Assembly: GCA_014138095.1 (NCBI GenBank)
Contig: JACGXE010000003.1
Span: 186,001 to 250,000 of the forward strand
DNA length: 64,000 bases
Origin: Ochrobactrum sp. RH2CCR150
Lineage (GTDB): Bacteria; Pseudomonadota; Alphaproteobacteria; Rhizobiales; Rhizobiaceae
Direction: 5' to 3'
Positions 16,751-26,009 of the stretch are shown here, in pieces. The position numbers and the translations under genes were made by a program. The notes under the pieces are model-generated. The model was not told the DNA's origin and searched no databases. It worked only from the letters and a program-made list of their open reading frames with translations. The stretch's first letter is position 1. Each line of letters starts with the position of its first letter.

Positions 16751-17845
16751 GTGACATTAAATCTGAATACTCCGGTACCCATGGTTAGCCCGAAAATCGA
16801 TCACGATGTGATCATAATCGGTGGAGGTCAAACCGGGCTTGCGGCTGCGTACTATCTCCGCCGTGCTGAGGTAGAATTCACTATCCTGGATGACGGCAAC
16901 GAACCAGGCGGGGCATGGGTGCATGGATGGGATTCTCTGCGCCTTTTTTCACCTGCCAGTTTCAGTTCGCTCCCTGGCTGGCTGATGCCTCCCAGTCGGG
17001 AATCAGATGGTTATCCTACGCGCGATGAAGTGATCAGCTACCTTCAGCGTTATGAGGAACGCTATAAGCTTCCTGTCGAACGCCCACACAAGGTAGAATC
17101 TGTCACCCGTGAAAATGATATTCTTCGGGTTACATTGGCGGATGGATCGAGCCGAACCTGCCATGCGGTTATCAGTGCCACTGGGACATGGTCGAAACCG
17201 TTTGTCCCCGACTACCCCGGCAAGGACCTGTTCTCAGGCGTTCAGATTCATTCTGCACATTATGAAACTGCCGATGATTTTGCTGGCCAGCGTGTGCTTG
17301 TTGTTGGCGGAGGCAATTCAGGGGCACAAATTCTCGCTGATTTAAGTACCGTCGCAGAAACAATTTGGGTGACACTGACGCCGCCAGTGTTTCTGCCTGA
17401 CGAAATTGACGGCCGAGTGCTTTTTGAAAACGCCAGTGCACGCGTACGGGGAGATGTCGACGCCAATACAACAATTGGGGACATTATTATGGTCTCTCCG
17501 GTAAAAGCCGCGCGCGACCGAGGCGTATTGAACGCCGTACGCCCCTTTAAGCAATTTACAGAAGATGGTGTCGTTTGGGCTGACCAAACAGAGACCAAAA
17601 TCGACGCGGTAATCTGGTGCACAGGATTTCGCCCTGCAACGGATCACCTGAAAGCCCTCGGCGTTGTTGAACCGAACGGACGGGTTCAAGTCATTGAACA
17701 ACGATCCATCAAAGAGCCTCGGCTATGGCTTGCTGGTTATGGCAACTGGACGGGTGCGGCTTCTGCGACATTAATCGGTGCAGGTCGGACAGCTCGCGAA
17801 TTTGTACCGCGATTGGTCGCAGATCTAATTGGTTCGTCGAAATAG
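16751..17845 (+). CDS. Flavin-containing monooxygenase (ArsO-like)
   Basis: 364 residues from a GTG at 16751 with GGCGGGGAT about 10 bases upstream; a TTG at 16733 and ATG at 16781 are other candidates. FAD-binding GGGQTGLAAAYYLRR (about 24-38) and NADPH-binding VLVVGGGNSGAQI, then ATG-type ISATGTWSKP and CTGFRPATDHL. It matches the NAD(P)H-dependent flavin monooxygenases called ArsO that accompany arsenic transporters. Reaction on arsenicals is not established by the sequence. Confidence 0.8.
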   Translation: MTLNLNTPVPMVSPKIDHDVIIIGGGQTGLAAAYYLRRAEVEFTILDDGNEPGGAWVHGWDSLRLFSPASFSSLPGWLMPPSRESDGYPTRDEVISYLQRYEERYKLPVERPHKVESVTRENDILRVTLADGSSRTCHAVISATGTWSKPFVPDYPGKDLFSGVQIHSAHYETADDFAGQRVLVVGGGNSGAQILADLSTVAETIWVTLTPPVFLPDEIDGRVLFENASARVRGDVDANTTIGDIIMVSPVKAARDRGVLNAVRPFKQFTEDGVVWADQTETKIDAVIWCTGFRPATDHLKALGVVEPNGRVQVIEQRSIKEPRLWLAGYGNWTGAASATLIGAGRTAREFVPRLVADLIGSSK

Positions 17846-17884
17846 TCCTTTATCGGTGTTCGTGTTTTGTTCTATACCTAGGGC

Positions 17885-18157
17885 ATGACAAGCACGATTA
17901 AAACACTTGGACAGGCTTCACGGCATCGATTGTTCGTAATGGCCGAGTGCCGTACCTGCAAACGGAGTGCCCGGTTTCTGGCCAGCGATCTCGCATCGAT
18001 CTTTGGCCACGGAAGCAACCCCTATACCCTCAAGTTTAAATGCACGACCTGCGACTCCTCCAATTGCAATTCGACATTGGAATGGCCAGATTTTGAACGT
18101 ACTCACGAGCATTATGTTTGGCGGCCCATAAAAGTTAAGGGCGGCGATCTTTTATGA
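17885..18157 (+). CDS. Small zinc-ribbon-like protein
   Basis: 90 residues. Two Cys pairs, CRTC (about 22-25) and CTTCDSSNC (about 53-61), suggest a zinc ribbon; the rest is polar. Similar small proteins are widespread in rhizobia without assigned function. It lies 39 bases after the monooxygenase gene in the same direction but has TATACCTAGGG before its ATG, so separate transcription is possible. Confidence 0.6.
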   Translation: MTSTIKTLGQASRHRLFVMAECRTCKRSARFLASDLASIFGHGSNPYTLKFKCTTCDSSNCNSTLEWPDFERTHEHYVWRPIKVKGGDLL

Positions 18158-18179
18158 AAAAGCTAAAATAAATTAAAAT

Positions 18180-18422
18180 TTATGTAGGCCAGCTTTTCGG
18201 CATTATTAAACCGAAGCCCTTGGATTTATCTCTATAAATAAAGGTTACACCTTTTCGTTCTAAGGCTGATTGGATTTTTCGCTGAGTTTCAATTTTTACG
18301 CCTGCATTTCTTTCAAAGCTTCCGATAGTCCGCACGCTTACCCCCGCTTCTGCGGCGAGCTCTTCTCGACTTAAATCGAGTGCGAGTCTTGCGGCTCGCA
18401 AAAGTGCAATCGGTATATCCAT
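18180..18422 (-). CDS. XRE-family transcriptional regulator
   Basis: 80 residues, essentially one Cro/C1-type helix-turn-helix: LRAARLALDLSREELAAEAGVSVRTIGSFERN (about 8-39), followed by KIQSALERKGVTFI, the usual tail of this small family. No effector domain. Immediately upstream are three phased repeats and a dyad that look like its own operator. It may be the regulator of the accessory genes to its right. Confidence 0.85.
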   Translation of the reverse strand: MDIPIALLRAARLALDLSREELAAEAGVSVRTIGSFERNAGVKIETQRKIQSALERKGVTFIYRDKSKGFGLIMPKSWPT

Positions 18423-18465
18423 CCTTTTCTTTTAATTCAGGGAGTATGCAACTGCTACACCCCCT

Positions 18466-18529
18466 AATTTGCCTTAAATCGGTATTTATTTGCCATATTT
18501 AGGAATTTAATTGCCTATTTCTGGCAATT
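18466..18529. promoter_or_regulatory. Three TTGCC repeats at 21-bp pitch plus an inverted copy
   Basis: ATTTGCC (ends 18473), ATTTGCC (ends 18494) and AATTGCC (ends 18515) recur at exactly 21 bp, two helical turns. The third pairs with an inverted GGCAAT (18523-18528) as a perfect 6-bp dyad across TATTTCT. They lie 45-105 bases upstream of the XRE start codon, on the side from which it is transcribed. The regular phasing suggests a cooperative operator array. Confidence 0.55.
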
Positions 18530-18691
18530 CTGACATAAGCCAGATTATTGCTCACACAGACACCGAATCAGTGAGTTAAAGATTTGATGATTAGGCGGAT
18601 TGCCCCTTTTTGTCCGTCGATGACGTCATCGTTTAAACTGGTTTCACATCGAATTTGGCGCATGTAGCCCATGTGCCGGACAGGAGAACTT

Positions 18692-19537
18692 ATGCCTGAA
18701 AACTCCCCAATCGGTCATGTTATTCTTATGAAAAATGAAGTTCCACGACGGCATCCAGGACGTGGATTGAATGCGGCATTGCAGCTAAGTGAACTTCACA
18801 ATCGCATTAACAAGCAAGAACGCGATCCTCAGAGTACGGAGCGTGTCGACGAATATTTTCGTTACGCAATCTGGAGCGAAGGAGAAAAAATCATTGGTTA
18901 CCTTGAGAGTATAATTTCGGTAGCTGATGAAAGAACTTCCACGACAACGTCAGGAATTCCAATATCATCCAGTAGCATGAGAAAATTGGTGGGCGCTCTT
19001 TCGGAAGAAGCCGAGGGCATTATGCACTATCAGCCTACTCTGACGCCGACTTATTTATCAGGCGGCTTTGCATTCGATCTCATCGTTTACGATAAGCAAC
19101 AAAAATGCTTGCGTTATATTCATATCGCCTACGGTATTGGCGCTGAACGAATTGCGCTAATTCAGTACGAAGAAGACAAGGCGAGGCTCGCAGGCTTTTT
19201 GCCTCGCTTGGCGGCACAGTACTTTGGCGTTGAGATAGAACGAACAGAGTTCGTCATTATAGATCCGTTACTCAGCGAGACAAAATATCTGGAAGGCGTT
19301 TGGGCGCTTCACGATTTAGACCAGCTAACCGGTAGATCGGGTACTGCACAACACGTGCTGGAAATACAGAGACAGCAAAGACACATGCTGAGCTTTTGGT
19401 TTAGTAACAGCCTTTCCGGCAGTGAGATGGAAAAGCATCGACAGCTCAATTCGATCTTTCATCGCTTGGCGCACGAAGAACTGACACGAGCGAAACAATT
19501 GCACTTCCACACACTCGTTCCAGATCAAACCCAGTAA
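18692..19537 (+). CDS. Unknown protein
   Basis: 281 residues from ATG 18692, chosen for AGGAGA seven bases upstream; an ATG at 18671 has no such site. No family recognised. The protein is soluble, with an N-terminal basic stretch (RRHPGRG), a Ser/Thr-rich segment (STTTSGIPISSSSM) and a long helical C-terminal third rich in Gln, His and Arg (QHVLEIQRQQRHML..., EEL-TRAKQLHFH). No signal peptide or membrane segment. It is flanked by the XRE operator on one side and a DUF6634-like gene on the other, within the accessory region. Confidence 0.65.
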   Translation: MPENSPIGHVILMKNEVPRRHPGRGLNAALQLSELHNRINKQERDPQSTERVDEYFRYAIWSEGEKIIGYLESIISVADERTSTTTSGIPISSSSMRKLVGALSEEAEGIMHYQPTLTPTYLSGGFAFDLIVYDKQQKCLRYIHIAYGIGAERIALIQYEEDKARLAGFLPRLAAQYFGVEIERTEFVIIDPLLSETKYLEGVWALHDLDQLTGRSGTAQHVLEIQRQQRHMLSFWFSNSLSGSEMEKHRQLNSIFHRLAHEELTRAKQLHFHTLVPDQTQ

Positions 19538-19576
19538 GCGGGGCTCCTGAGCCATTCTCCGACTGTTGCATGTTCC

Positions 19577-19664
19577 ACGCTGAACGGTTCAGCGTTTGCT
19601 CGCAACATTAATCAAACACGTTGAACAAGAAACGCCATTTCACGGGCGCGTTGTAGCGCGCCCG
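19577..19664. repeat. Two hairpins upstream of the DUF6634-like gene
   Basis: ACGCTGAAC/GTTCAGCGT (19577-19595) is a perfect 9-bp inverted repeat with a single central base. Some 50 bases on, CGGGCGCG and CGCGCCCG (about 19643-19664) pair across TTGTAG. They may terminate the preceding gene or control the following one. Confidence 0.45.
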
Positions 19665-19704
19665 AATGGCCCCTCATTTCTTCATTCTTCAGGATCTTAT
19701 TATT

Positions 19705-20037
19705 ATGGCTGTCATAATCAAAAACGGAAAATACAATCGCGAACAACTGGAAATCGAAATCGATATGCTGAAGGCCTTGGTCACGGATCTTGAACGCATA
19801 TTCAACGGTGAACATCCAGATGAGCGCCAACTTTCAAATTCTCCAGCCATAACATGCTGGAAGCTCAGCGCACGCCGCGCAACTTGCTTAGAGGGTGTAT
19901 TATTCGAACATCCTCGGCTCGGACAAATCGTGCCTAATGGCATCACTTCAGAACTTTGGCTTCTCGATCTCGACAGAAACTACGCTCGCACATTCAGCCG
20001 CTTTTACCGACTGGGCCAAAAAGACATCGGTAATTGA
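19705..20037 (+). CDS. DUF6634-like protein
   Basis: 110 residues from ATG 19705 with AGGA upstream; an in-frame ATG at 19666 sits over a GC-rich hairpin. The sequence IIKNGKYNREQLEIEIDML... CWKLSARRATCLEGVLFEHPRLG... TSELWLLDLDRNYARTFSRFYRLG matches my memory of the DUF6634 proteins, small rhizobial accessory proteins of unknown function. No signal peptide. Confidence 0.6.
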   Translation: MAVIIKNGKYNREQLEIEIDMLKALVTDLERIFNGEHPDERQLSNSPAITCWKLSARRATCLEGVLFEHPRLGQIVPNGITSELWLLDLDRNYARTFSRFYRLGQKDIGN

Positions 20038-20180
20038 GAAAAACGTACATCGTGCTGCACGTCGCCGACTGACATCGCAGTTTGAGTTTCGCTGCGTACA
20101 AGCTGAAAGACGTCAGCGCCTGCCAGAGGAAATCTGGCATGAGAACTGTCGGCAATTGCGGACAACAAAGGGATAAGGGA

Positions 20181-21014
20181 ATGAAACTTTGGATCTGGTC
20201 TGACGTCCACCATGAACTGCAAGAAGTCGACTATCCGTCGCGTGAGAACGCGCCAGAATGCGATATGATCATCATTGCGGGCGATCTCAATGCAGCGCCT
20301 GACCTTCACATCACGCTGGAATTCTTGATCAGGCACTATGAGAAGCCCATCATCTATGTCCCCGGCAACCACGAATTCTATCAGAACAAATGGCTCATGA
20401 ATGATCGAGAACGGTCTTTGGAGAGTGACAGGCAAACGATCAAGACAATCGAAGCCCTCTCTTTGGAGTGGCCGCAGCGGTTTTACTGCCTTGATCAGGA
20501 CGAGGTGATTATCGACGACATCAGATTCGTTGGGGCTAGCTTATGGGTAGATTTTCAGATGAATCTCTCCCTAAAGTCTGATCTAGCGCGGCGAATGCAA
20601 GAAGCGCGAGCAATACTGAATGACTTCCGTGCGATCCGCATGAAAAACGGGAAGTCATTCACGCCCGAAAATATGCTCGATCTACACCTGTCAGATGCCG
20701 CTTACATTCGGCAAAAACTAACAGAACATTTTACTGGTCCCACGGTTGTTCTCACACATCACATGCCACACTCTGATTGCACACCACCAGTCTATGCACA
20801 CTCAATCGGCAACTATTTGTTTGCGTGCGGATCAGATGCCTTCGATGACATCCTCCACTCTGAACTAGCACCCGCTCTATGGATCTGCGGGCACACGCAT
20901 CATGCTTTCGACATTCAAATTGGACGAAGCCGAATTATCTGCAATCCATTTGGTTATAAGTGGGAACAAGGATTGAACGGATTTCGATGGGATCTAATAG
21001 TAGAAATAGCATAG
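20181..21014 (+). CDS. Calcineurin-like metallophosphoesterase
   Basis: 277 residues from ATG 20181 (AAGGGA directly upstream); the frame is open earlier but without a ribosome site. All metal-ligand motifs are present: WSDVHHE (Asp8, His10), IIAGDLN (Asp35), PGNHEF (Asn63, His64), VVLTHHMPH and GHTHHAF. Such enzymes hydrolyse phosphomonoesters, phosphodiesters or nucleotides; the substrate is not predictable. Last protein gene before the tRNA-Pro junction. Confidence 0.87.
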   Translation: MKLWIWSDVHHELQEVDYPSRENAPECDMIIIAGDLNAAPDLHITLEFLIRHYEKPIIYVPGNHEFYQNKWLMNDRERSLESDRQTIKTIEALSLEWPQRFYCLDQDEVIIDDIRFVGASLWVDFQMNLSLKSDLARRMQEARAILNDFRAIRMKNGKSFTPENMLDLHLSDAAYIRQKLTEHFTGPTVVLTHHMPHSDCTPPVYAHSIGNYLFACGSDAFDDILHSELAPALWICGHTHHAFDIQIGRSRIICNPFGYKWEQGLNGFRWDLIVEIA

Positions 21015-21297
21015 ACCATCAAAACGGAACTGCATCAGAGCCTGCGCAATGCCCAATTGTTGGTTGTAGCCCGTCCAATAACGCAATAAAGTGTTCAACA
21101 GAGAACAAGTCACTGTTTTTGGGCGACGAAGAATAAAAATTATCTCTTTTTATCAATAAGTTATCCGCGAGTGTACAGTCCAACCGGATTCCGGATATTC
21201 CGTTCAGTCGGACACGTGCAGATAGTCGTTCGACAGTCGAGCATTCTTTTTAGGGTAACGTAAAGATGAGCATCAACGAATTGGGTAAATAATTGAT

Positions 21298-21316
<19 letters not shown>
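21015..21316. other. Gene-free right end of the accessory region
   Basis: No coding sequence is supported. The stretch is A+T-rich in its middle and is followed by the inverted arm and tRNA-Pro. It would be the expected place for an attachment site or island end, but no clear direct repeat partner was identified inside the window other than the tRNA segment itself. Confidence 0.4.
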
Positions 21317-21410
<94 letters not shown>

Positions 21411-21435
21411 GAACACTTTCGTTGACTCCGTATAA

Positions 21436-21493
<58 letters not shown>

Positions 21494-21596
21494 AGCCGGG
21501 GAAAGCCTTAGAATGCAAAGGAATTTTCCGCAAGCCCTAAAAGTGGCGAAAAGGCAAAATGCGCACAATTGATCTCTGGAAAACTACCAGTATCGC

Positions 21597-21917
21597 TCAA
21601 GTCCGTGGTGCGAGCAGGATGATGCAGGTGCCTGCCAGAGCCACGCATGCGCCGGTGATATCCCAGCGGTCCGGCTTTGCACCTTCAGCCCCCCATATCC
21701 ACACAATGGACGCGACGATGTAGATGCCGCCATAGGCCGCATAGGCGCGGCCTGCCGTATCGCTCTCGATCAGTGTCAGGAAATAGGCAAAGAGCGCCAG
21801 CGACGCCATGCCGGGAATGAGCCAGAGCGGCGACTTGTCGAGTTTCAGCCAGGCCCAGAAGGCGAAGCAACCGGCGATTTCGCAGACTGCGGCGGCGGCG
21901 TAGATGATGAACTGCAA
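21597..21917 (-). CDS. YnfA/UPF0060 family small membrane protein
   Basis: 106 residues with four transmembrane helices; [40 protein letters not shown] and [14 protein letters not shown] are family signatures. Structurally related to small multidrug resistance transporters; no activity is established for most members. First core gene right of the tRNA-Pro, followed by the polysaccharide genes with a nine-base gap to the ligase gene upstream. Confidence 0.9.
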   Translation of the reverse strand: MQFIIYAAAAVCEIAGCFAFWAWLKLDKSPLWLIPGMASLALFAYFLTLIESDTAGRAYAAYGGIYIVASIVWIWGAEGAKPDRWDITGACVALAGTCIILLAPRT

Positions 21918-21925
21918 GGTTGCTC

Positions 21926-23230
21926 CTATGCGCGTGCCTGTGGGCGGGCAATTGACGCAGAAGCGCGGGGCAGGCCAGTCTGACGCCGATATTTATATTC
22001 AAGCCCGGCACATCCCCAGATGATCCCGAACAGCAGATAGAAATGCCGCCAATGGTCGGTATCGATAACATTGCCGATCAGCACATGTCCCAGATAAGTC
22101 GCATAGGCGCAGAGCAGAAAGGGCTGCCATGGTCTGTTACGGAACAGCAGGCGAAAACCGATGCCCAGCGTCATGAATGTCAGCGTGACGAAAGCAGTAA
22201 AGCCGATCCAGCCATAATCGAGCGCGGCTTTGAGCCAGTTATTGTGCGTGTCTTCGCCGAACATAGGGCCGAATTCCAGCGGCCCGATACCGAGCGGATG
22301 CTGCGTGGAAAGCACCATGCCATACCAGTGGCGTGCAAAGCGCCCCATGCGGTCGGCGTCATAGCTTTGTTCGAGCTGTGCGCGCTGCAGGAAGAAATCT
22401 CCGATGCCGGGGATTTCAATGAGGATCAGCAACCCGACCACAACAACGGCAACCGCCAGCAATGCAATCAGGATGAGGCGCAAGCGAAAGCGGTTATTGT
22501 TGGTTTGCAGAAATAGCGTGAGCAGGATGACCAGACAGGCGAGGGGCACCATGGCCCAGGCTGCGCGCGAGAAAGAGAACAGTACACCGAGTGTCAAAAA
22601 GGCGGCAGCAGGCACATAGACCAGCATGTCGCGCGCACGTCCGGTGAGAATGCGATAAACGGTCCAGCTAAGCGGCAAAATGAGAAATGGACCGAACACG
22701 TTCGGGTCCTGAAAAGCGCCCTTGGCGCGCCCGTAGCGCGTGAAGAGATCAGCACCCGGAAAAAGGTTGAGATAGCCCGCAATGCCGAGAAAAGCCGCTA
22801 TCAGGCCAACAAAAAGGTAGGCTTTGAAGATTGTTTGCAATCTCCGGTAATCCATCTCGATCATTGCGGCGAAGAACACCGAGGTTAAAGCGAGAAACAG
22901 GGAAACGGCGATATAGAGCGGCGCATTTTTCAGGTCGGGCATCTGCAAGGTCGAGATGACGCCGCCAAAGTTGAACACGGCGAAAATAGCGAGCAGAACG
23001 AGGTTAGTTCGGCTCAGGCGAAGCCCGAACAGCAGCGCAACGGCAATCAAGCCGGCCATATAGACTTCATAAGGCGCAGGCTCACCGAGCACAAAGCCCA
23101 GCAGAAAAACCCCAAATCCCACTGCTAAATTGACCATCAGGCGGTTCAGCGCCCGACGCTGATGCACGGTCACGCCAACGGTGGACGCTGGATTATGCAT
23201 CGGCGCGGCTATGGGCGCTGGCTGGCTCAA
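21926..23230 (-). CDS. O-antigen ligase/polymerase family protein
   Basis: 434 residues with about ten to twelve transmembrane helices and a large periplasmic loop containing [20 protein letters not shown] and [19 protein letters not shown], the region that carries the conserved H-N/W motif of WaaL/Wzy_C proteins. It either polymerises polysaccharide repeat units or ligates polysaccharide to a lipid carrier. Its ATG overlaps the stop of the sugar-phosphate transferase by four bases, so it belongs to the exopolysaccharide operon, where a polymerase role is more likely than LPS ligation (inference). Confidence 0.82.
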   Translation of the reverse strand: MSQPAPIAAPMHNPASTVGVTVHQRRALNRLMVNLAVGFGVFLLGFVLGEPAPYEVYMAGLIAVALLFGLRLSRTNLVLLAIFAVFNFGGVISTLQMPDLKNAPLYIAVSLFLALTSVFFAAMIEMDYRRLQTIFKAYLFVGLIAAFLGIAGYLNLFPGADLFTRYGRAKGAFQDPNVFGPFLILPLSWTVYRILTGRARDMLVYVPAAAFLTLGVLFSFSRAAWAMVPLACLVILLTLFLQTNNNRFRLRLILIALLAVAVVVVGLLILIEIPGIGDFFLQRAQLEQSYDADRMGRFARHWYGMVLSTQHPLGIGPLEFGPMFGEDTHNNWLKAALDYGWIGFTAFVTLTFMTLGIGFRLLFRNRPWQPFLLCAYATYLGHVLIGNVIDTDHWRHFYLLFGIIWGCAGLEYKYRRQTGLPRASASIARPQARA

Positions 23231-24765
23231 TAGGCATTTTCCGTATTGAGAAGCCGAATGGGCGTCAGGAAGAGGATCTTGAGATCGAACCAGAGCGACC
23301 AGTTTTCGATGTAATAGAGGTCGTATTCGGTGCGCATCGTGATCTTCTCTTCATTGTCAATCTCGCCACGCCAGCCATTGATCTGGGCCCAGCCGGTCAC
23401 ACCCGGCTTGACGCGATGGCGTGCGAAATAGCCGTCAACAACTTCGTTATAGAGAAGATTGTTGGAATGCGCCGCCACCGCATGAGGGCGTGGGCCAACC
23501 AGCGACAGCGACCCGGCGATAACGTTGAAGAACTGCGGCAACTCGTCGATAGACGTCTTGCGGATGAAGCGACCGACGCGGGTGACACGTGGATCGTTCT
23601 TTGTCACTGCGTTGCGTGCCGTCGGGTCGCACTGCTCGGTGTACATCGACCGGAACTTCCAGACATTGATGACTTCATTGTTGAAGCCATGGCGCTTCTG
23701 CTTGAAGAAAACCGGCCCCTTGCTGTCGAGTTTGATGGCGATGGCGGTGCCAATCATGATCGGCGACAGAACAATGATCCCGACAATACTGAAGGCAATG
23801 TCGAAAATGCGCTTGGCGACGGAATCCCAGTCGTTGATCGGCTTGTCGAAAATATCCAGCATCGGCACCGAGCCGACATAGGAATAGGAGCGTGGACGGA
23901 AGCGCAGGTGGTTGTTGAGCGCCGACAGGCGAATATCAACGGGCAGCACCCAGAGCTTCTTGAGGAGTGCCAAAACGCGCGCCTCGGCACTGATCGGCAG
24001 CGAGACGATCAGCAGATCGATATGCGCGATACGCGCAAACTCGATCAGTTCGTTGATGTTGCCGAGCTTCGGATAACCGGCAACGACAGGCGGCGAGCGC
24101 TTGTCGTCACGGTCGTCGAAAATACCGCAGATGCGGATATCGTTGTCTGGCTGTTGTTCGAGTGAACGGATCAACGCTTCGGCATTGGGGCCGCCGCCGA
24201 CGATCACTGCACGGCGTTCCATGGTGCCATTGCGGGCCCAGCGTCGGATTTTCCACGCAATGATCAGGCGGGAAATCAGAATGACGGCAATGGCGCTGAC
24301 CGCCCAGATGAGGAACCAGCCGCGTGAGAAATGGGCAGAAACCTTGAAAAGAAAACCGAGCACTGCAAGCGTGCCAAGCGTTGCCGCCCAGCTGATGATC
24401 AGCCGACGCAGATGGTGGGTGGGGCTTCGGAGAATATTGACCTGATAGCCGTCATTGATTTCCATCAGAGCAACATAGAGCACGCCGCCAGCGATGATGA
24501 TCAGTGGGTAGTAAAGCAGATAATTGCTCTGAAGCCCGACATAATAGCCGAGGCTCAATATGCCCATCAGGAAGATGAGGCCGAACTCGACCAGACGCAC
24601 AACGCCGCTCAGCATGAGCGGCGAAAACGTGTCCCGCCTGTATTGCGCAGCTATGCTCTGCGCCAGGGGGCTGAGTTCCACCGGTTCTTGCGGCTTCGAA
24701 TCCTGCTTGGCGCTGGCCTCGATGGCCTTGCGTCCAAATGGAGAAAAAGCATCATTGTCCCGCAC
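23227..24765 (-). CDS. Undecaprenyl-phosphate glucose phosphotransferase
   Basis: 512 residues. Four or five N-terminal transmembrane helices, a CoA-binding-like domain (RRAVIVGGGPNAEALIRSLE, about 182-201), a further helix (FDIAFSIVGIIVLSPIMIGTA), then the catalytic bacterial sugar transferase domain with GPVFFKQKRHGF, VWKFRSM, TSIDELPQFFNVIAGSLSLVGPRP and KPGVTGWAQING. This is the WcaJ/ExoY class that loads the first sugar phosphate onto undecaprenyl phosphate in the inner membrane. It initiates synthesis of the polysaccharide exported by the neighbouring proteins. Confidence 0.92.
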   Translation of the reverse strand: MRDNDAFSPFGRKAIEASAKQDSKPQEPVELSPLAQSIAAQYRRDTFSPLMLSGVVRLVEFGLIFLMGILSLGYYVGLQSNYLLYYPLIIIAGGVLYVALMEINDGYQVNILRSPTHHLRRLIISWAATLGTLAVLGFLFKVSAHFSRGWFLIWAVSAIAVILISRLIIAWKIRRWARNGTMERRAVIVGGGPNAEALIRSLEQQPDNDIRICGIFDDRDDKRSPPVVAGYPKLGNINELIEFARIAHIDLLIVSLPISAEARVLALLKKLWVLPVDIRLSALNNHLRFRPRSYSYVGSVPMLDIFDKPINDWDSVAKRIFDIAFSIVGIIVLSPIMIGTAIAIKLDSKGPVFFKQKRHGFNNEVINVWKFRSMYTEQCDPTARNAVTKNDPRVTRVGRFIRKTSIDELPQFFNVIAGSLSLVGPRPHAVAAHSNNLLYNEVVDGYFARHRVKPGVTGWAQINGWRGEIDNEEKITMRTEYDLYYIENWSLWFDLKILFLTPIRLLNTENAY

Positions 24766-24857
24766 GATAATGTCCCGCTTATCAGTTTACAGGAGTATGT
24801 GTATCGTCAGATTCCTAAGAAATCTCTGAGTACGCAGGTATCGGACCCGCTCAGTAC

Positions 24858-26003
24858 TCACGAATGCGTTTCACGGTAAATCAATTCTATAGAATGCGCC
24901 ATGGACTGAACTCCAAATCGTTCACGAAGTCGCGAATTATCCGGCATTTGCGCGCTGAAACTGTCTTTTCCGCCCCTCGTTTCCCGGATTTTAGCGACAA
25001 GCGCTTCCACTGCCGGTTCAAACAATGCCGGAGACGCGGGGCCGAATATTTCGGGAATGCCACCAACGCGGCTGGCGATGACGGTTTTCCCGGCGGCAAG
25101 TGCTTCCAATACAATATAGGGGAAAGCCTCTGCACGGGAAGGGATGACCATCATGCGGCCAAGCGCAAATGCATCTCGCGCCGCCATGCCGGGCAGAAAA
25201 TGGACGTGTTCTCCGAGACCAAGCTCGGCTGCAAGCGCTATAAAGACTGGTTTTTCGGAACCGTCTCCGACAATGGTTGCGCTGAGTGACAGGCCATCCT
25301 GATCGCGAAGCTCCGCCAAGGCGCGGATCAGAATGTCCGGGCCTTTCAGATCACGCATCGTGCCGACGAACAGAAGGTCGCTGGCGTCGGGCGTATCGGC
25401 TACGGGTATGAATTCATCGTCAGCAAGGCCGTTATAGACGACTGCATGGAGGCCATGGGGCCTCCCGACCTTTTCTTCATAGGTTCGTTTCTCAAAATTG
25501 GAAACGAACATCACCGCATCGGTCAAGGGTGCCAGAAGCCGCTCGACCAGAAAGACAGCGCCGCCGCGGCGCGTCTTCCGGTCAAAATGCAGGCTTCCGC
25601 CATGCGGTGAATAGATACGGGCTACGCGAGACTTAAAAACCCGTAGAACAGAGCCGAACAACCGGGCATAGACGCCGCCTTTGGCGCCATGCCCGTGCAA
25701 AATGTCCGGCCGCAATTTCTTGACAACGCGGTATGCTTTAAGAGCCGCCGCTGCATCGCCGATACCAATATGGCGCTGCATGGCAATTCTATGCAGGCCA
25801 AGCGCAAGCTTTGGCCGCAATTCTTCTAGAAGCGCATCCTCTCTTGGACCGCCTGTTGTTGCATCGCAGACGAGCCCGACAAGGTGACCTTTTTCCGCCT
25901 GTGCAGCGACCAGATCGCGGACATGGCGGAACAATCCGCCAGCGGGCTCGCGAAAGCAGTGGACGATACGCAGAGGGGAAACAGTGTCGTCATCAGCCAT
26001 CAA
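24858..26003 (-). CDS. Glycosyltransferase family 4
   Basis: 381 residues. N-terminal GT-B domain (RIVHCFREPAGGLFRHVRDL) and C-terminal nucleotide-sugar domain (LLFVGTMRDLKGPDILIRAL, VIPSRAEAFPYIVLEALAAGKTVIASRVGGIPEI) with the E-x7-E type motif of retaining GT4 enzymes. Adds a sugar to the lipid-linked repeat unit. It begins six bases after the export lipoprotein stop, so is co-transcribed. The only further glycosyltransferase in the cluster, suggesting a short repeat unit or additional genes elsewhere. Confidence 0.9.
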   Translation of the reverse strand: MMADDDTVSPLRIVHCFREPAGGLFRHVRDLVAAQAEKGHLVGLVCDATTGGPREDALLEELRPKLALGLHRIAMQRHIGIGDAAAALKAYRVVKKLRPDILHGHGAKGGVYARLFGSVLRVFKSRVARIYSPHGGSLHFDRKTRRGGAVFLVERLLAPLTDAVMFVSNFEKRTYEEKVGRPHGLHAVVYNGLADDEFIPVADTPDASDLLFVGTMRDLKGPDILIRALAELRDQDGLSLSATIVGDGSEKPVFIALAAELGLGEHVHFLPGMAARDAFALGRMMVIPSRAEAFPYIVLEALAAGKTVIASRVGGIPEIFGPASPALFEPAVEALVAKIRETRGGKDSFSAQMPDNSRLRERFGVQSMAHSIELIYRETHS

Positions 26004-26009
26004 TCGCCA

